Part shown: positions 49,411 through 57,772 of the stretch, piece after piece
Layout: the number at the start of each line of letters is the position of its first letter
How positions within the stretch are numbered: the stretch's first letter is position 1
NCBI RefSeq assembly: GCF_003696305.1
Contig: NZ_RFFK01000005.1
Coordinates: 124,001 to 188,000 of the forward strand
Source of the DNA: Pseudomonas sp. AOB-7
Lineage (GTDB): Bacteria > Pseudomonadota > Gammaproteobacteria > Pseudomonadales > Pseudomonadaceae
Length of the DNA: 64,000 bases
Direction of reading: 5' to 3'
Notes under the pieces: model-generated
Told to the model about the DNA's origin: nothing
Seen by the model: only the letters and a program-made list of their open reading frames with translations
Databases searched by the model: none
Program-made: the position numbers and the translations under genes

Positions 49411-49449
49411 ATGCCCACCTCTTCCACCCCTGCCGGATTCGCCCCATGA
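49411..49449 (+). CDS. 12-residue leader peptide overlapping the hydrolase start
   Basis: ATG at 49411 preceded by GGAG (49401-49404). The frame encodes MPTSSTPAGFAP and ends in a TGA that overlaps the hydrolase ATG as ATGA. The hydrolase ATG itself has no good ribosome site, so translation of the hydrolase probably depends on this leader. Confidence 0.45.
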   Translation: MPTSSTPAGFAP

Positions 49450-50372
49450 ACGCGCCGCTGCCCCGCCACGAGCCGCCACCGCAGCGCCTGGAGGTCTTGG
49501 GCGACGGCGTGCGCCTGCAAACCTATGCGTGGGGCCGGGCCGACGGCCCGACCCTGCTGCTGGTGCACGGCTACCCGGACAACCACGAGATCTGGCTGCC
49601 GCTGGTGCGCGAGCTGGCCGCCGAATACCGCATCGTCGCCTACGACGTGCGTGGCCATGGCGCCTCACAGGTGCCGCGGCGGCTGCGCGACTACCGCCTG
49701 GACCGGCTGGCGAACGACCTGGAAGCGGTGATCCGCGCCGTCAGCCCGCAGCGCCCGGTGCATCTGGTGGCCCACGACTGGGGCTCGATCCAGAGCTGGG
49801 AGGCGGTCACCGAGCCGCGCATCCAACCGCTGCTGGCTTCCTACACCAGCATCTCCGGACCCTGCCTGGACCACGTCGGCCACTGGCTGCGCGAGCGCCT
49901 CAGCCTGCGCCGCCCGCAGGCGCTGGTGCAGGCGCTCAGGCAGCTGCTCAGTTCCTGGTATATCGCCTTCTTCCACACCCCGTGGCTGCCGGAGCTGACT
50001 TGGCGCCTGGGCCTGGATCGCGCCTGGCCCTGGCTGCTGCGCCGCCTCGAAGGAGTACACGGTCTGCCGCCGAGCAGCAGCCAGCGCGGCGACGGCATGC
50101 GCGGGGTGCAGCTGTACCGCGCCAATTTCATCCGCAGCCTGCTGCGCCCGCGCGCGCGCAGCACCCGGGTGCCGGTGCAGCTGATAGTGCCGCTGGGCGA
50201 CCGCTTCGTCCGCCCGCAGCTGTTCGACGACCTGGCGCACTGGGCGCCGCTGCTGACCCGCCGCGAGATGCGCGGCGGCCACTGGCAGCTGCTGGCCGAG
50301 CCGAGCGCGCTGGCCGGCTGGCTGCGCGAACATGTCGGCCGGCTGGAGGCCGTTCAGGGCGTCTCGAGATAG
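49446..50372 (+). CDS. Alpha/beta hydrolase (epoxide hydrolase-like)
   Basis: Hydrolase of 308 residues: oxyanion loop LLVHGYPDNHEIW, nucleophile elbow HLVAHDWGSIQSWEA with aspartate as nucleophile (HDWG, epoxide hydrolase/dehalogenase type), and a cap domain with SWYIAFFHTPWLPEL. The catalytic histidine is in MRGGHWQLLAEP, although the usual acid-histidine spacing is compressed. Substrate unknown. Divergent from and probably regulated by the MerR protein; translation coupled to a 12-residue leader. Confidence 0.85.
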   Translation: MNAPLPRHEPPPQRLEVLGDGVRLQTYAWGRADGPTLLLVHGYPDNHEIWLPLVRELAAEYRIVAYDVRGHGASQVPRRLRDYRLDRLANDLEAVIRAVSPQRPVHLVAHDWGSIQSWEAVTEPRIQPLLASYTSISGPCLDHVGHWLRERLSLRRPQALVQALRQLLSSWYIAFFHTPWLPELTWRLGLDRAWPWLLRRLEGVHGLPPSSSQRGDGMRGVQLYRANFIRSLLRPRARSTRVPVQLIVPLGDRFVRPQLFDDLAHWAPLLTRREMRGGHWQLLAEPSALAGWLREHVGRLEAVQGVSR

Positions 50373-50459
50373 GCCGCTGGCGGCCGACGCAGCGCGGAGA
50401 AGCAGGGCTGTGGTGCGCGCGGCGCCCCGTGCGGCCTTAACGTGTAGCCTCGACGCCGG

Positions 50460-51935
50460 CTACTCGCCCAGCTCGTCCAGCGCCGGCAGGTCGGCGGCGC
50501 GCTCCAGCAGCTCGGCCGGCAGACTCTTGCTGGCGCGGGCGCCGAGCAGCTTGAGATTCTCCGCGCGACCGATCAGGTTGCCGCGCCCCTCCACCAGCTT
50601 GTTGCGCGCGCCGGCGTAGGCCTTGTCCAGCTGCTGCAGGCGGCTGCCCATCTCGTCCAGATCGGCGATAAAGGCGACGAACTTGTCGTATAGCTGACCG
50701 GCGCGCTCGGCGATCTCGCGGGCGTTCTGGCCCTGGCGCTCCTGGCGCCAGAGGCTGTCGATGACGCGCAGGGTGGCCAGCAGGGTGGTCGGGCTGACGA
50801 TCACCACCTGCTGCTCGAAGGCCTCCTGGAACAGATTCGGCTCGGCCTGCAGCGCCGCGGCGAAGGCCGCCTCGATGGGCACGAAGAGCAGGACGAAATC
50901 CAGGCTGTGCAGGCCTTCCAGGCGCTGGTAGTCCTTGCCGGACAGGCCTTTGAGGTGGCTGCGCAGCGACACCAGGTGCTGCTTGAGCGCCTGCTGGCGG
51001 ATCACCTCGTCGTCGGCGGCGACATATTGCTGATAGGCACTGAGGCTGACCTTGGCGTCGACTATCACCTGCTTGTCGCCCGGCAGGCGAATCAGCACGT
51101 CGGGCTGGAAACGCTCGCCACCGGCGCCCTTGAGGCTGACCTGGGTCTGGTATTCGCGGCCCTTCTCCAGGCCGGCATGCTCCAGCACCCGCTCCAGCAC
51201 CAGCTCGCCCCAGTTGCCCTGGGTCTTCTGGCCCTTGAGCGCGCGGGTCAGGTTGGTCGCCTCGTCGCCCAGGCGCTGGTTGAGCTGCTGCAGGCGCTCC
51301 AGCTCCTTGCCCAGGGAAAAGCGCTCGCGCGCCTCCTGCTGGTAGCTCTCGTCGACGCGTTTCTCGAACGCCTGGATGCGCTCCTTGAGCGGGTCGAGCA
51401 ACTGGCCGAGGCGCTGCTGGCTGCTCTCGGCGAAGCGCTGCTCGCGCTCGTCGAAGATCTTCGTCGCCAGCTCGGCGAACTGTGCGCGCAACTCGTCGCG
51501 CGCGCCCTGCAGATCGTCCAGGCGCTGCTGCTGGTTGTCCCGCTGTTCCTGCAGCTCGGCGCTCAGCGCCGCGCACTCGGCGGTCAGCCGGCGCAGCTCG
51601 GCCTCGTTGCGCTCACGCTGCTGGTTCCAGCTCTGCGCCGCCTCGCGGGCGATCTGTCGCTCCTGCTGGAGCAATTCGTTCTCGCGGCGCAGGCCGGCCA
51701 GCTCGCTCTGCTGCTCGACCTTGATCTCGCTGACCTCGGCCAGCTCGGCGCGGCAGTCGTCGAGCTGAGCGGTCAGCCCGGCCTGGGTCAGCTGGGCATG
51801 CTCCAGACGTTCCTGCAGCAGCGCCTGCTCGCGCTCGGCGCGCGCCAGACGCCGCTGCCAGGCCCACAGACCGGCCAGCAGGAGCAGCAGCGCAGCGGCG
51901 AACCCGAGCGCGAGGGATAACGGATCGAAAGACAT
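50460..51935 (-). CDS. rmuC: DNA recombination protein RmuC
   Basis: Protein of 491 residues: an N-terminal membrane anchor (about 5-25), a long coiled coil (about 30-200) and the C-terminal RmuC nuclease-like domain (GNWGELVLERVLEHAGLEKGREYQTQ, PDVLIRLPGDKQVIVDAKVSLSAY with the PD-(D/E)xK-type D...DAK residues). RmuC limits inversions and rearrangements at inverted repeats and may act as a nuclease. The start at 51935 is the usual RmuC N-terminus. Convergent with the hydrolase gene. Confidence 0.92.
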   Translation of the reverse strand: MSFDPLSLALGFAAALLLLLAGLWAWQRRLARAEREQALLQERLEHAQLTQAGLTAQLDDCRAELAEVSEIKVEQQSELAGLRRENELLQQERQIAREAAQSWNQQRERNEAELRRLTAECAALSAELQEQRDNQQQRLDDLQGARDELRAQFAELATKIFDEREQRFAESSQQRLGQLLDPLKERIQAFEKRVDESYQQEARERFSLGKELERLQQLNQRLGDEATNLTRALKGQKTQGNWGELVLERVLEHAGLEKGREYQTQVSLKGAGGERFQPDVLIRLPGDKQVIVDAKVSLSAYQQYVAADDEVIRQQALKQHLVSLRSHLKGLSGKDYQRLEGLHSLDFVLLFVPIEAAFAAALQAEPNLFQEAFEQQVVIVSPTTLLATLRVIDSLWRQERQGQNAREIAERAGQLYDKFVAFIADLDEMGSRLQQLDKAYAGARNKLVEGRGNLIGRAENLKLLGARASKSLPAELLERAADLPALDELGE

Positions 51936-51986
51936 AGACACTCCCAGTGGAACCGCCGGGCAGTATAACCAGCGGTGCAACCAGGG

Positions 51987-52400
51987 TCAGCGCGGCAGGC
52001 GTGCGAGCAGGCGCTTGGCCTCGTGGGAACCCTGGGCCGCGGCCTGCTCCAGCCAGTGACGGGCCTGCTGCGGCTCGCCGGCCCCCGGCTGGCTGCACAG
52101 CCGCCCGAGCTCCAGCTGGGCGCGGCGGTCGCCGGCGCGGGCGGCCTGGCGCAGCAGCTCGAAGCCGATTCGGCGGTCGCGCGGGTTGCCGCAGTCGCGG
52201 CAGAGCAATTGGCCCAGGCGGCTCTGCGCCTGCACGCAACCCTTGCGCGCCGGCTGCTTGAGCAGGTTGCCGGCCAAACGCTTGACGCTGTGGGCATGGC
52301 CCAGGCGCGGACTGTCGAGCAGCCAGAGGGCGACGCGCATGGGCAGGCGCGAACTGACGGGAACCGTATCGAGGGAGGTGGCGGATAAAGCGCGGGACAT
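51987..52400 (-). CDS. Sel1-like repeat protein
   Basis: Protein of 137 residues with three Sel1-type repeats: QAQSRLGQLLCRD, DRRIGFELLRQAARAGDRRAQLELGRL and PQQARHWLEQAAAQGSHEAKRLLARL. No signal peptide, so probably a cytosolic scaffold. The start is uncertain: no good ribosome site precedes 52400, and a start at 52340 (MRVALWLLDSP) would give a shorter protein. It precedes rmuC by 51 bases on the same strand. Confidence 0.7.
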   Translation of the reverse strand: MSRALSATSLDTVPVSSRLPMRVALWLLDSPRLGHAHSVKRLAGNLLKQPARKGCVQAQSRLGQLLCRDCGNPRDRRIGFELLRQAARAGDRRAQLELGRLCSQPGAGEPQQARHWLEQAAAQGSHEAKRLLARLPR

Positions 52401-52779
52401 AAGACTGGGGGGCTGGGGCAAGGGCGCGCCACTCTACTCCTTTTTTCGCCAAGGTAAAGCCTTGGCAAAAACGCCGAGCGGCGTTCTAGAGCAAGCGCTT
52501 GGGACAATCCACAGAAGCTGTGGATAACTCCGTGCACAACTTGGGCGAAAGGCGCTTCAGGCCCGATGCCATGGGCCTCGCAGACAAACTGTCGATTTTT
52601 TCACCAACGAAAAAATTGCATATTTTTCATTGACTTAAAAATCAAGCGCGGAAAATCAAGCGGTTACCGGCGATTCTGACAGTGACGTGACCGGCTGCTT
52701 CATCAATGTGCACAACTCGCTGCTGCATAACCGCGCAACGCTCTGTTTCGGGGCATCGCCAGGCGCTTGGCGCAGGGTT
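52401..52779. other. 379-base gene-free region with a DnaA box and AT-rich tract
   Basis: No gene was found. Features seen are a hairpin GCCAAGG-TAAAG-CCTTGGC (52448-52466) without U tract in either direction, and a perfect DnaA box TGTGGATAA (52519-52527) facing a 7/9 match (CAATCCACA, 52505-52513), together an inverted repeat. An AT-rich stretch (about 52590-52660) ends with a 14-base-period direct repeat of AAAATCAAGCG (52638-52648 and 52652-52662). It is probably a regulatory or nucleoid-protein binding region between the Sel1 and RES genes. Confidence 0.5.
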
Positions 52780-53532
52780 TCAGGCCGGTTGCGGCAGCCG
52801 TCCCTGCACCAAGAACTGCTCCCAGCGAAACAGCCGCGGCTGGTCCGGGGCCTGGGCATGCTTGAACGCCACGTACGCGGCGGTGGTTTCGCACAGCCAG
52901 GGCGTCAGGTTGCGCGGACGCGTCTCGGCGAAGGCCTGCGGCGCATAGAGCGCGACATTGCTGCCACCGTCCGGGCAACGCGCCGAACGGTACTCGAAGG
53001 CCTGTACTCCGGCCGCGCGCATCGCCGCGCCCAGCTGCTGGGTCGCCCGGTAGTCGCTGGGATGAGCGAGCAGGCGCTGATGCTCGCTGAACGGCGGGCG
53101 CTGCAGCTGGATGCCGCGCTCGACCCGGTAACGCGCCTCGAAGGTGGAATGCTCGGAGAGGATGCGCCCGCTGGGCGGCGGGCTGGCCATGCCGTGCCAC
53201 AGCACGAAGCGGTAGTAGGCGGCCTCGGCCATGGCCGTCTCCAGACGCTGCGCGGCATAGAACAGACTCGGCTCGTGCACGCCGCCGAAACGCGAGCCCC
53301 AGCGCAGCGGCGGGTAGCGAAACGGCGTCTTCAGCAGGTAATGCAGCGGCTCAGCCGCGCTCGGCAGCGGCGGCTTGCTGCTTTCCAGCAGTTCTTCGAG
53401 CAGCGCCTGCTCGGCCAGGTTGTCCACCAGCTGCAGGGTCGCCACCTGCACCTGGCTCTCCACCATGCGCAGCAGCTTGCCGCGCAACGGACGGATCTGC
53501 CGAGCGCCGTCGCAACTGTGCCAGATATCCAT
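52780..53532 (-). CDS. RES-domain toxin (NAD+-degrading)
   Basis: Toxin of 250 residues with the RES fold, here at about 70-235: YPPLRWGSRFGGVHEPSLFYAAQRLETAMAEAAYYR contains the RES Arg, Tyr and Glu region, and CETTAAYVAF follows. RES toxins break down NAD+ and are held inactive by an Xre/ParS antitoxin. The antitoxin gene (53705-54076) is immediately upstream, but a 142-base mobile element separates them. GGGAGG is 8 bases before the ATG, only 32 bases after the element. Confidence 0.87.
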   Translation of the reverse strand: MDIWHSCDGARQIRPLRGKLLRMVESQVQVATLQLVDNLAEQALLEELLESSKPPLPSAAEPLHYLLKTPFRYPPLRWGSRFGGVHEPSLFYAAQRLETAMAEAAYYRFVLWHGMASPPPSGRILSEHSTFEARYRVERGIQLQRPPFSEHQRLLAHPSDYRATQQLGAAMRAAGVQAFEYRSARCPDGGSNVALYAPQAFAETRPRNLTPWLCETTAAYVAFKHAQAPDQPRLFRWEQFLVQGRLPQPA

Positions 53533-53563
53533 GCCATCGCCCTCCCTGGTTTATGTCGTGCCT

Positions 53564-53705
53564 AGAACCTATTTACGAGCTTGCGAACTAGAGGTAAACG
53601 GTGGCGAAAACGGCCGAGAAAGCGAAGTTTACGCATGTAAATGAGCATTTCGAGACCGTTTTCAACACCGTTTAACCGACGCGCAGCAGGTCGTGAAAAG
53701 GTTCT
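53564..53705. mobile_element. MITE-like element between xre and res
   Basis: A 142-base non-coding segment with AGAACCT at one end and AGGTTCT at the other. The terminal arms (AGAACCTATTTACGAGCTTG against AGAACCTTTTCACGACCTGC) match imperfectly over about 20 bases. Base composition is more AT-rich than its neighbours. Its sequence looks to me like a recurrent Pseudomonas miniature element, which is recollection rather than a search result. The last base of the right arm overlaps the antitoxin stop codon. A clear target duplication is not visible. Confidence 0.6.
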
Positions 53706-54076
53706 CAGACCTTGCCGCGGATAGCGTCCAAGTACTCCACCACCCGCACCAGGCCCTGCACCTGGCTCATCTGCTGCAGCGGCACGCCGGCCAGGTGGCG
53801 GTTCTCGGTGCGCAGAAAGTGGCGCATGTCCTGCTGATTGCCGCCGAACAGGGCGAACAGGGCGCGGTAGACGCGGATCAACAGCAGCGCCAGCTCGCCG
53901 GTCTTGCTCTGCGGGCGCAGGCCGCCCTGCTCGTTCCAGCGGCTGACCGCACTGCGGTGCACACCGACGATATCGGCCAGCTCCTGCTGGGTCAGCCCCA
54001 GCTGTTCACGGGTATTGAGCAGGGCCTTGGCCAGCACCGCATCGGCGTCGGGCAGGCTGCGAGTCACTGCACTCAT
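53705..54076 (-). CDS. Xre/MbcA/ParS family antitoxin
   Basis: Protein of 123 residues: a helix-turn-helix LNTREQLGLTQQELADIVGVHRSAVSRW (about 20-47) and a C-terminal DUF2384-type toxin-binding domain (LLIRVYRALFALFGGNQQDMRHFLRTENRHLAGVPLQQM...LVRVVEYLDAI). It binds and neutralises the RES toxin and represses the operon. GGAGGA precedes the ATG. The stop codon TGA shares its last base with the inserted MITE-like element, so the C-terminus may have been trimmed or defined by the insertion. Confidence 0.85.
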   Translation of the reverse strand: MSAVTRSLPDADAVLAKALLNTREQLGLTQQELADIVGVHRSAVSRWNEQGGLRPQSKTGELALLLIRVYRALFALFGGNQQDMRHFLRTENRHLAGVPLQQMSQVQGLVRVVEYLDAIRGKV

Positions 54077-54097
54077 CGCGCATTCCTCCGTGTGTTT

Positions 54098-54126
54098 ATA
54101 TCAATAGTAATAGTAAAAGCTGTAAA
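54098..54126 (-). promoter_or_regulatory. Promoter of the xre-res operon
   Basis: Minus strand: -35 TTTACA (54121-54126), 17-base spacer, -10 TGATAT (54098-54103). The spacer holds a short repeat (TTACTATTACTATT) in an AT-rich setting that could bind the Xre repressor. It lies 22 bases before the antitoxin ATG. Confidence 0.6.
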
Positions 54127-54207
54127 TGCACAGCAGCGCCTACGACGGCTTGGCACTCGCCCGGGCATTGGGGTACCGTCCCGGCAGACACCGAGCAAGG
54201 AGAGAGC

Positions 54208-56772
54208 ATGGGCCGCCGGCGCTTCTGGCTGGGCACCTGCGCCGGCGTACTGGGCGTGCTGCTGGTTCTTGGCAGCTACGCCGGCTACCGCGTCCAGCGC
54301 CTGCTGAGCGAACAGGGCATCACCCTCGACTGGCAGGCGCTGAGCCTGTCGCCGCGCGGCCTGCGCCTCGACGGCTTCAGCCTGCAGCAGGGCGGCACCG
54401 CCGCCGGCCTGCAACTGCACGCCGGCCAATTGCAGCTGGACTGGCTGGCCAGCGAGGCGCCGCGCTACCGCCTGCGCCTGCAGGATCTGCAACTGGACTG
54501 GCAGCCGGGCCCGGCGGACGCAACCGCAGCGCCGCCCGGCGACCTGCAGGCCCTGCTCGCGCGACTCGACGCCGCCCTGCCCTGGCTGCCGCGACGCCTC
54601 GAACTGCAAGCCGTGCAAGCGCAACTGCCCTGTGCCAGCGGCCGCTGCACGCTGCGCGGCGATGCCAGCGTGCAGGTACGCAGCGCCGGCCTGCAGCTGC
54701 ACAGCCAGCTGTTGCACGACGCGCACCGCGCCGAACTGCAGGCCGAGCTGCAGATGCCGGCGCGCGACGTCCCGCTGCAGCTGCAGGCCGAGCTGCGGCT
54801 GGACGACCAGGCCCAGCTGCAACTGCACAGTCAGCTGCAGAGGCAGGCCGACGCCACGCGCTGGAGCGGCCGGCTGAGCATGCCGCAACTGGGCGAGGTG
54901 GCCTGGTTCGGCGACTGGCTGAACCAGTGGCTGCTGAGCACGCCCACAGCGCTGCCGGCCACCCCGCAGCAGGCGCGCCTCGCCGCGCAGTGGCAGGTGC
55001 AACTGGCGCCCGGCCCCTGGCAACTGGACGACCTGCTCGCCGCGCCGGGCTGGCTGCGTCTCGATGCCCTGCTGCAACACCCCTGGCCGCTGCCTGCGCT
55101 GGGCCTGGTCAGCGGCGAGCTGGCGGTGGATCTGCATAACGCCGCCGGCCGCTGGCAGGCCCGCGAACTGCACGCCGACCTGCTGCTCGATCCCCAGGGA
55201 GCGCCCTGGCTGACGGCGCTGCCCGACGGACTGCGCCCGCAGCAGCTGCGCCTGCAGATCGCCCCGCGCGCGACGCCCACCAGCACGCCCGACGCCCTGG
55301 CCCTGCACGCGCAACTGCAGGGCCAGGGACCGCTGCGCCTGCAGGGCGAGGCCGATATCGAGCTGCAGCTGCAGAAGGACTGGGCGCTGACCCTGGCGCA
55401 CCTGCGCCTCGATGCCGACGCCGCCCGGGTCCGCCTGGCCGGCAACCGGCTCGACGAGCTGCAGCTGCGGTTGCGGCTAAGCGGCCTGGCCGATGGCCAA
55501 CGCCTGGACGTCGTCCTCGGCGAAGGCTCGCGAATCGCGCTCCGGCGCCTGCGCAGCGGCGAGCTCGAACTGCAGCAGCTGGGCGCCGAGCTGGGCGCCC
55601 TGCACCTGCACGGCACGCCCCAGACGCCGCAGCTCGAAGGGCCGCTAACGCTGCACACGCAACGCCTGCAGCACCCCCGGTTGCAGGCGCAAGGCTGGCA
55701 ATGGCAGGGCCAGCTGCAGGCCACGGGCGAGCGCCAGCACCTCGCCGGCAGCCTGCTGGGCGACGCCGGGTTGGGCCTGGCCCTGCAATTGGAGCGCGAC
55801 GCCGCGGGCGAGCTGCGCACCGCGGCGACGCTCGAAGAACTGTTTCTGCGCGCCGGCAACCCGCTGCCGCAGCTCCTCGCCGACTGGCCGCCGCTGCTGT
55901 CGCTGGACAACGGCCGCCTGCAGGGTGAGGCGCAGCTGCGCCTGGCGCCGGGCCAGCCGCTGCAGGCGCAGCTGAGCCTCAACGTCCGGGGGCTGAGCGG
56001 CATCTACGACCGCAGCAGCTTCGCCGGCCTCGACGGCGAGCTGCGCCTGGCGCTCGAGGGCGAGCGCCTGGACCTGCACCTGCCGCAGTTGAGCGCGCGA
56101 CAGATCGATCCCGGCATCGCCCTCGGTCCCCTGCAGCTGCAGGCCCGCTACCAGGCGACGCTGGCCCGGCCGCTGGCCGGCGTGCTGAGCCAGCAGCGCG
56201 CCGAGCTCGGCATACTCGGCGGCAGCCTGAGCCTGGCACCGCACCAATGGCGGCTGGACAGCCCCAGCCAGGTGCTGCCGCTGCGCCTGAGCGGCCTGGA
56301 CCTGCAGCAGCTGTTTCGCGTCTACCCGGCCGAGGGCCTGGAAGGCAGCGGCCTGCTCGACGGCCTGATCCCCCTGCGCCTGGGCGCCGGCGGCCCCAGC
56401 GTCGAGCAGGGCCTAATCGAGGCGCGCGCACCCGGCGGCCGCCTGCGCTTTCACTCACCGCGCATCCGCGCCATGGGCCAGGCCAACCCGGGGATGAAAC
56501 TGGTCACCGACGCCCTGGAAGACTTCCACTACGACCTGCTCGGCAGTAGCCTCGACTATGATCAGTCCGGCACACTCAGGCTGGGCATGCGCCTGCAGGG
56601 ACGCAACCCGGCCATCGAGCAGGGCCGGCCGATCCACTTCAACATCAACCTGGAAGAGGACATCCCCACCCTGCTGGCCAGCCTGCAACTGACCGCCAAG
56701 GTGAGCGAGATCATCCAGCAACGGATCCAGCAACGGATGCGCCAGCGTGTCCCCCAAGAAATCAAGGAGTAG
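54208..56772 (+). CDS. ydbH: YdbH family envelope lipid-transport protein (AsmA-like)
   Basis: Inner-membrane-anchored protein of 854 residues: one N-terminal helix (about 7-25), then a long periplasmic part rich in repeated amphipathic beta strands (LQLHAGQLQLDWL-type repeats) and a conserved C-terminus (YDLLGSSLDYDQSGTLRLGMRLQGRNPAIEQGRPIHFNINLEEDIPTLL). This is the YdbH member of the AsmA-like bridge proteins that, with TamB and YhdP, carry phospholipids between membranes. Followed after 4 bases by ynbE and then ydbL, the same trio as in E. coli. Confidence 0.92.
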   Translation: MGRRRFWLGTCAGVLGVLLVLGSYAGYRVQRLLSEQGITLDWQALSLSPRGLRLDGFSLQQGGTAAGLQLHAGQLQLDWLASEAPRYRLRLQDLQLDWQPGPADATAAPPGDLQALLARLDAALPWLPRRLELQAVQAQLPCASGRCTLRGDASVQVRSAGLQLHSQLLHDAHRAELQAELQMPARDVPLQLQAELRLDDQAQLQLHSQLQRQADATRWSGRLSMPQLGEVAWFGDWLNQWLLSTPTALPATPQQARLAAQWQVQLAPGPWQLDDLLAAPGWLRLDALLQHPWPLPALGLVSGELAVDLHNAAGRWQARELHADLLLDPQGAPWLTALPDGLRPQQLRLQIAPRATPTSTPDALALHAQLQGQGPLRLQGEADIELQLQKDWALTLAHLRLDADAARVRLAGNRLDELQLRLRLSGLADGQRLDVVLGEGSRIALRRLRSGELELQQLGAELGALHLHGTPQTPQLEGPLTLHTQRLQHPRLQAQGWQWQGQLQATGERQHLAGSLLGDAGLGLALQLERDAAGELRTAATLEELFLRAGNPLPQLLADWPPLLSLDNGRLQGEAQLRLAPGQPLQAQLSLNVRGLSGIYDRSSFAGLDGELRLALEGERLDLHLPQLSARQIDPGIALGPLQLQARYQATLARPLAGVLSQQRAELGILGGSLSLAPHQWRLDSPSQVLPLRLSGLDLQQLFRVYPAEGLEGSGLLDGLIPLRLGAGGPSVEQGLIEARAPGGRLRFHSPRIRAMGQANPGMKLVTDALEDFHYDLLGSSLDYDQSGTLRLGMRLQGRNPAIEQGRPIHFNINLEEDIPTLLASLQLTAKVSEIIQQRIQQRMRQRVPQEIKE

Positions 56773-56776
56773 CGCC

Positions 56777-56968
56777 ATGCGCCTGTGCCGCTTCCTCGCA
56801 GTCCTGAGCCTGGGCCTGCTGTGCCTGGCCTGTACCCCGACGGTACAACTGGCCATGCCCAACGAGCCGATCAATATCAACCTCAACGTCAAGGTCGAAC
56901 ACGAGATCTACATCAAGGTGGACAAGGCCCTGGACAACGTCTTCAACGAAGACAGCGGCCTGTTCTAA
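56777..56968 (+). CDS. ynbE: YnbE family outer-membrane lipoprotein
   Basis: Lipoprotein of 63 residues: MRLCRFLAVLSLGLLCLAC with lipidation at Cys19, then TPTVQLAMPNEPININLNVKVEHEIYIKVDKAL. YnbE lines up with the C-terminal end of YdbH at the outer membrane and completes the lipid bridge in E. coli. AAGGAG lies in the end of ydbH. The gene sits between ydbH (4 bases) and ydbL (11 bases). Confidence 0.9.
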   Translation: MRLCRFLAVLSLGLLCLACTPTVQLAMPNEPININLNVKVEHEIYIKVDKALDNVFNEDSGLF

Positions 56969-56979
56969 GGAGAAGCCCG

Positions 56980-57318
56980 ATGATTCGCCATATTTCGACC
57001 CTGCTGCTGGCGCTCTGCCTGAGCCTGCCGGCCTATGCGCTGAACCTCAACCAGGCCATGAGCGCCCTCGGCGCCGCCAAGGCCAGCGGCCAGCTGGGCG
57101 AGCAGCCCAACGGCTACCTCGGCGTGGTCAAGCCGGACGGCCAGGCCGAGGAGATCGCCCGCCTGATCAACCAGGCGCGCCGCGCCGAGTACCAGAAGGT
57201 GGCCAAAGACAACGGCATCGCCCTCTCCGATGTGGAAGCCATCGCCGGCAAGAAGGCCATCGACCGCACGCCCCAGGGGCAGTTCATCCAGTTGAACGGG
57301 CAGTGGCTGAAGAAGTAG
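56980..57318 (+). CDS. ydbL: YdbL family periplasmic protein (DUF1318)
   Basis: Protein of 112 residues with a signal peptide (MIRHISTLLLALCLSLPAYA) and the DUF1318 body: NLNQAMSALGAAKASGQLGEQPNGYLGVV and ARLINQARRAEYQKVAKDNGIALSDVEAIAGKKAIDRTPQGQFIQLNGQW. In E. coli YdbL acts with YdbH-YnbE, modulating YnbE assembly. AAGGAGA precedes the ATG. Last gene of the operon; an intrinsic terminator follows. Confidence 0.9.
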   Translation: MIRHISTLLLALCLSLPAYALNLNQAMSALGAAKASGQLGEQPNGYLGVVKPDGQAEEIARLINQARRAEYQKVAKDNGIALSDVEAIAGKKAIDRTPQGQFIQLNGQWLKK

Positions 57319-57344
57319 CCACTGCCCAGCCGGAGCCCATAAGC

Positions 57345-57375
57345 AAAGAACCCGCCGAGGCGGGTTCTTTCGTTT
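57345..57375. terminator. Intrinsic terminator, ydbL and grxD (bidirectional)
   Basis: AAAGAACCCGCC-GA(G)-GGCGGGTTCTTT, a 12-base stem with a tiny loop followed by CGTTT on the plus strand. On the minus strand the A tract gives a T-rich tail, so it can also end grxD, which is convergent. Confidence 0.85.
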
Positions 57376-57388
57376 GCAAGCGCAGCGA

Positions 57389-57715
57389 TCAGGCGCCGGC
57401 CTTGCTCACGGCATCCTTGATCAGGGTCTGCAGCTCGCCCTTCTCGTACATCTCGGTGAGGATGTCGCTGCCGCCGACCAACTCGCCGGCCACCCACAGC
57501 TGCGGGAAGGTCGGCCAGTTGGCGTACTTCGGCAGGTTGGCGCGAATTTCCGGATTCTGCAGGATGTCGACGTAGGCGAACTTCTCGCCGCAGCCCATCA
57601 CCACCTGCGCGGCGCGGGCGGAGAAGCCGCACTGCGGCGCGTTGGGCGAGCCTTTCATGTACAGCAGAACGGTGTTGTTGGCGATCTGCTCTTTGATGGT
57701 TTCGATGATATCCAT
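57389..57715 (-). CDS. grxD: Monothiol glutaredoxin (CGFS type)
   Basis: Protein of 108 residues with the monothiol active site C29-G-F-S (PQCGFSARA) and the downstream WPTFPQLWVAGELVGGSDILTEMYEKGEL glutathione-binding segments. CGFS glutaredoxins bind a glutathione-ligated [2Fe-2S] cluster and pass it on to apo-proteins. A minus-strand TACAAT -10 lies just downstream of the preceding terminator, giving the gene its own promoter. Confidence 0.95.
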   Translation of the reverse strand: MDIIETIKEQIANNTVLLYMKGSPNAPQCGFSARAAQVVMGCGEKFAYVDILQNPEIRANLPKYANWPTFPQLWVAGELVGGSDILTEMYEKGELQTLIKDAVSKAGA

Positions 57716-57772
57716 GGGGCACCTCAGCGTAGACTTCCCGACCCCTCGGTCGGCACGGTGGCGCGATTGTAG

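Noticed and set aside
52448..52466. Hairpin GCCAAGG-TAAAG-CCTTGGC as a terminator
   Set aside because: A tracts, not T tracts, follow the hairpin in both transcription directions.
52687..53565. Plus-strand open frame of about 290 codons over the RES gene
   Set aside because: Antisense shadow. The minus-strand RES protein has clear family residues and a ribosome site.
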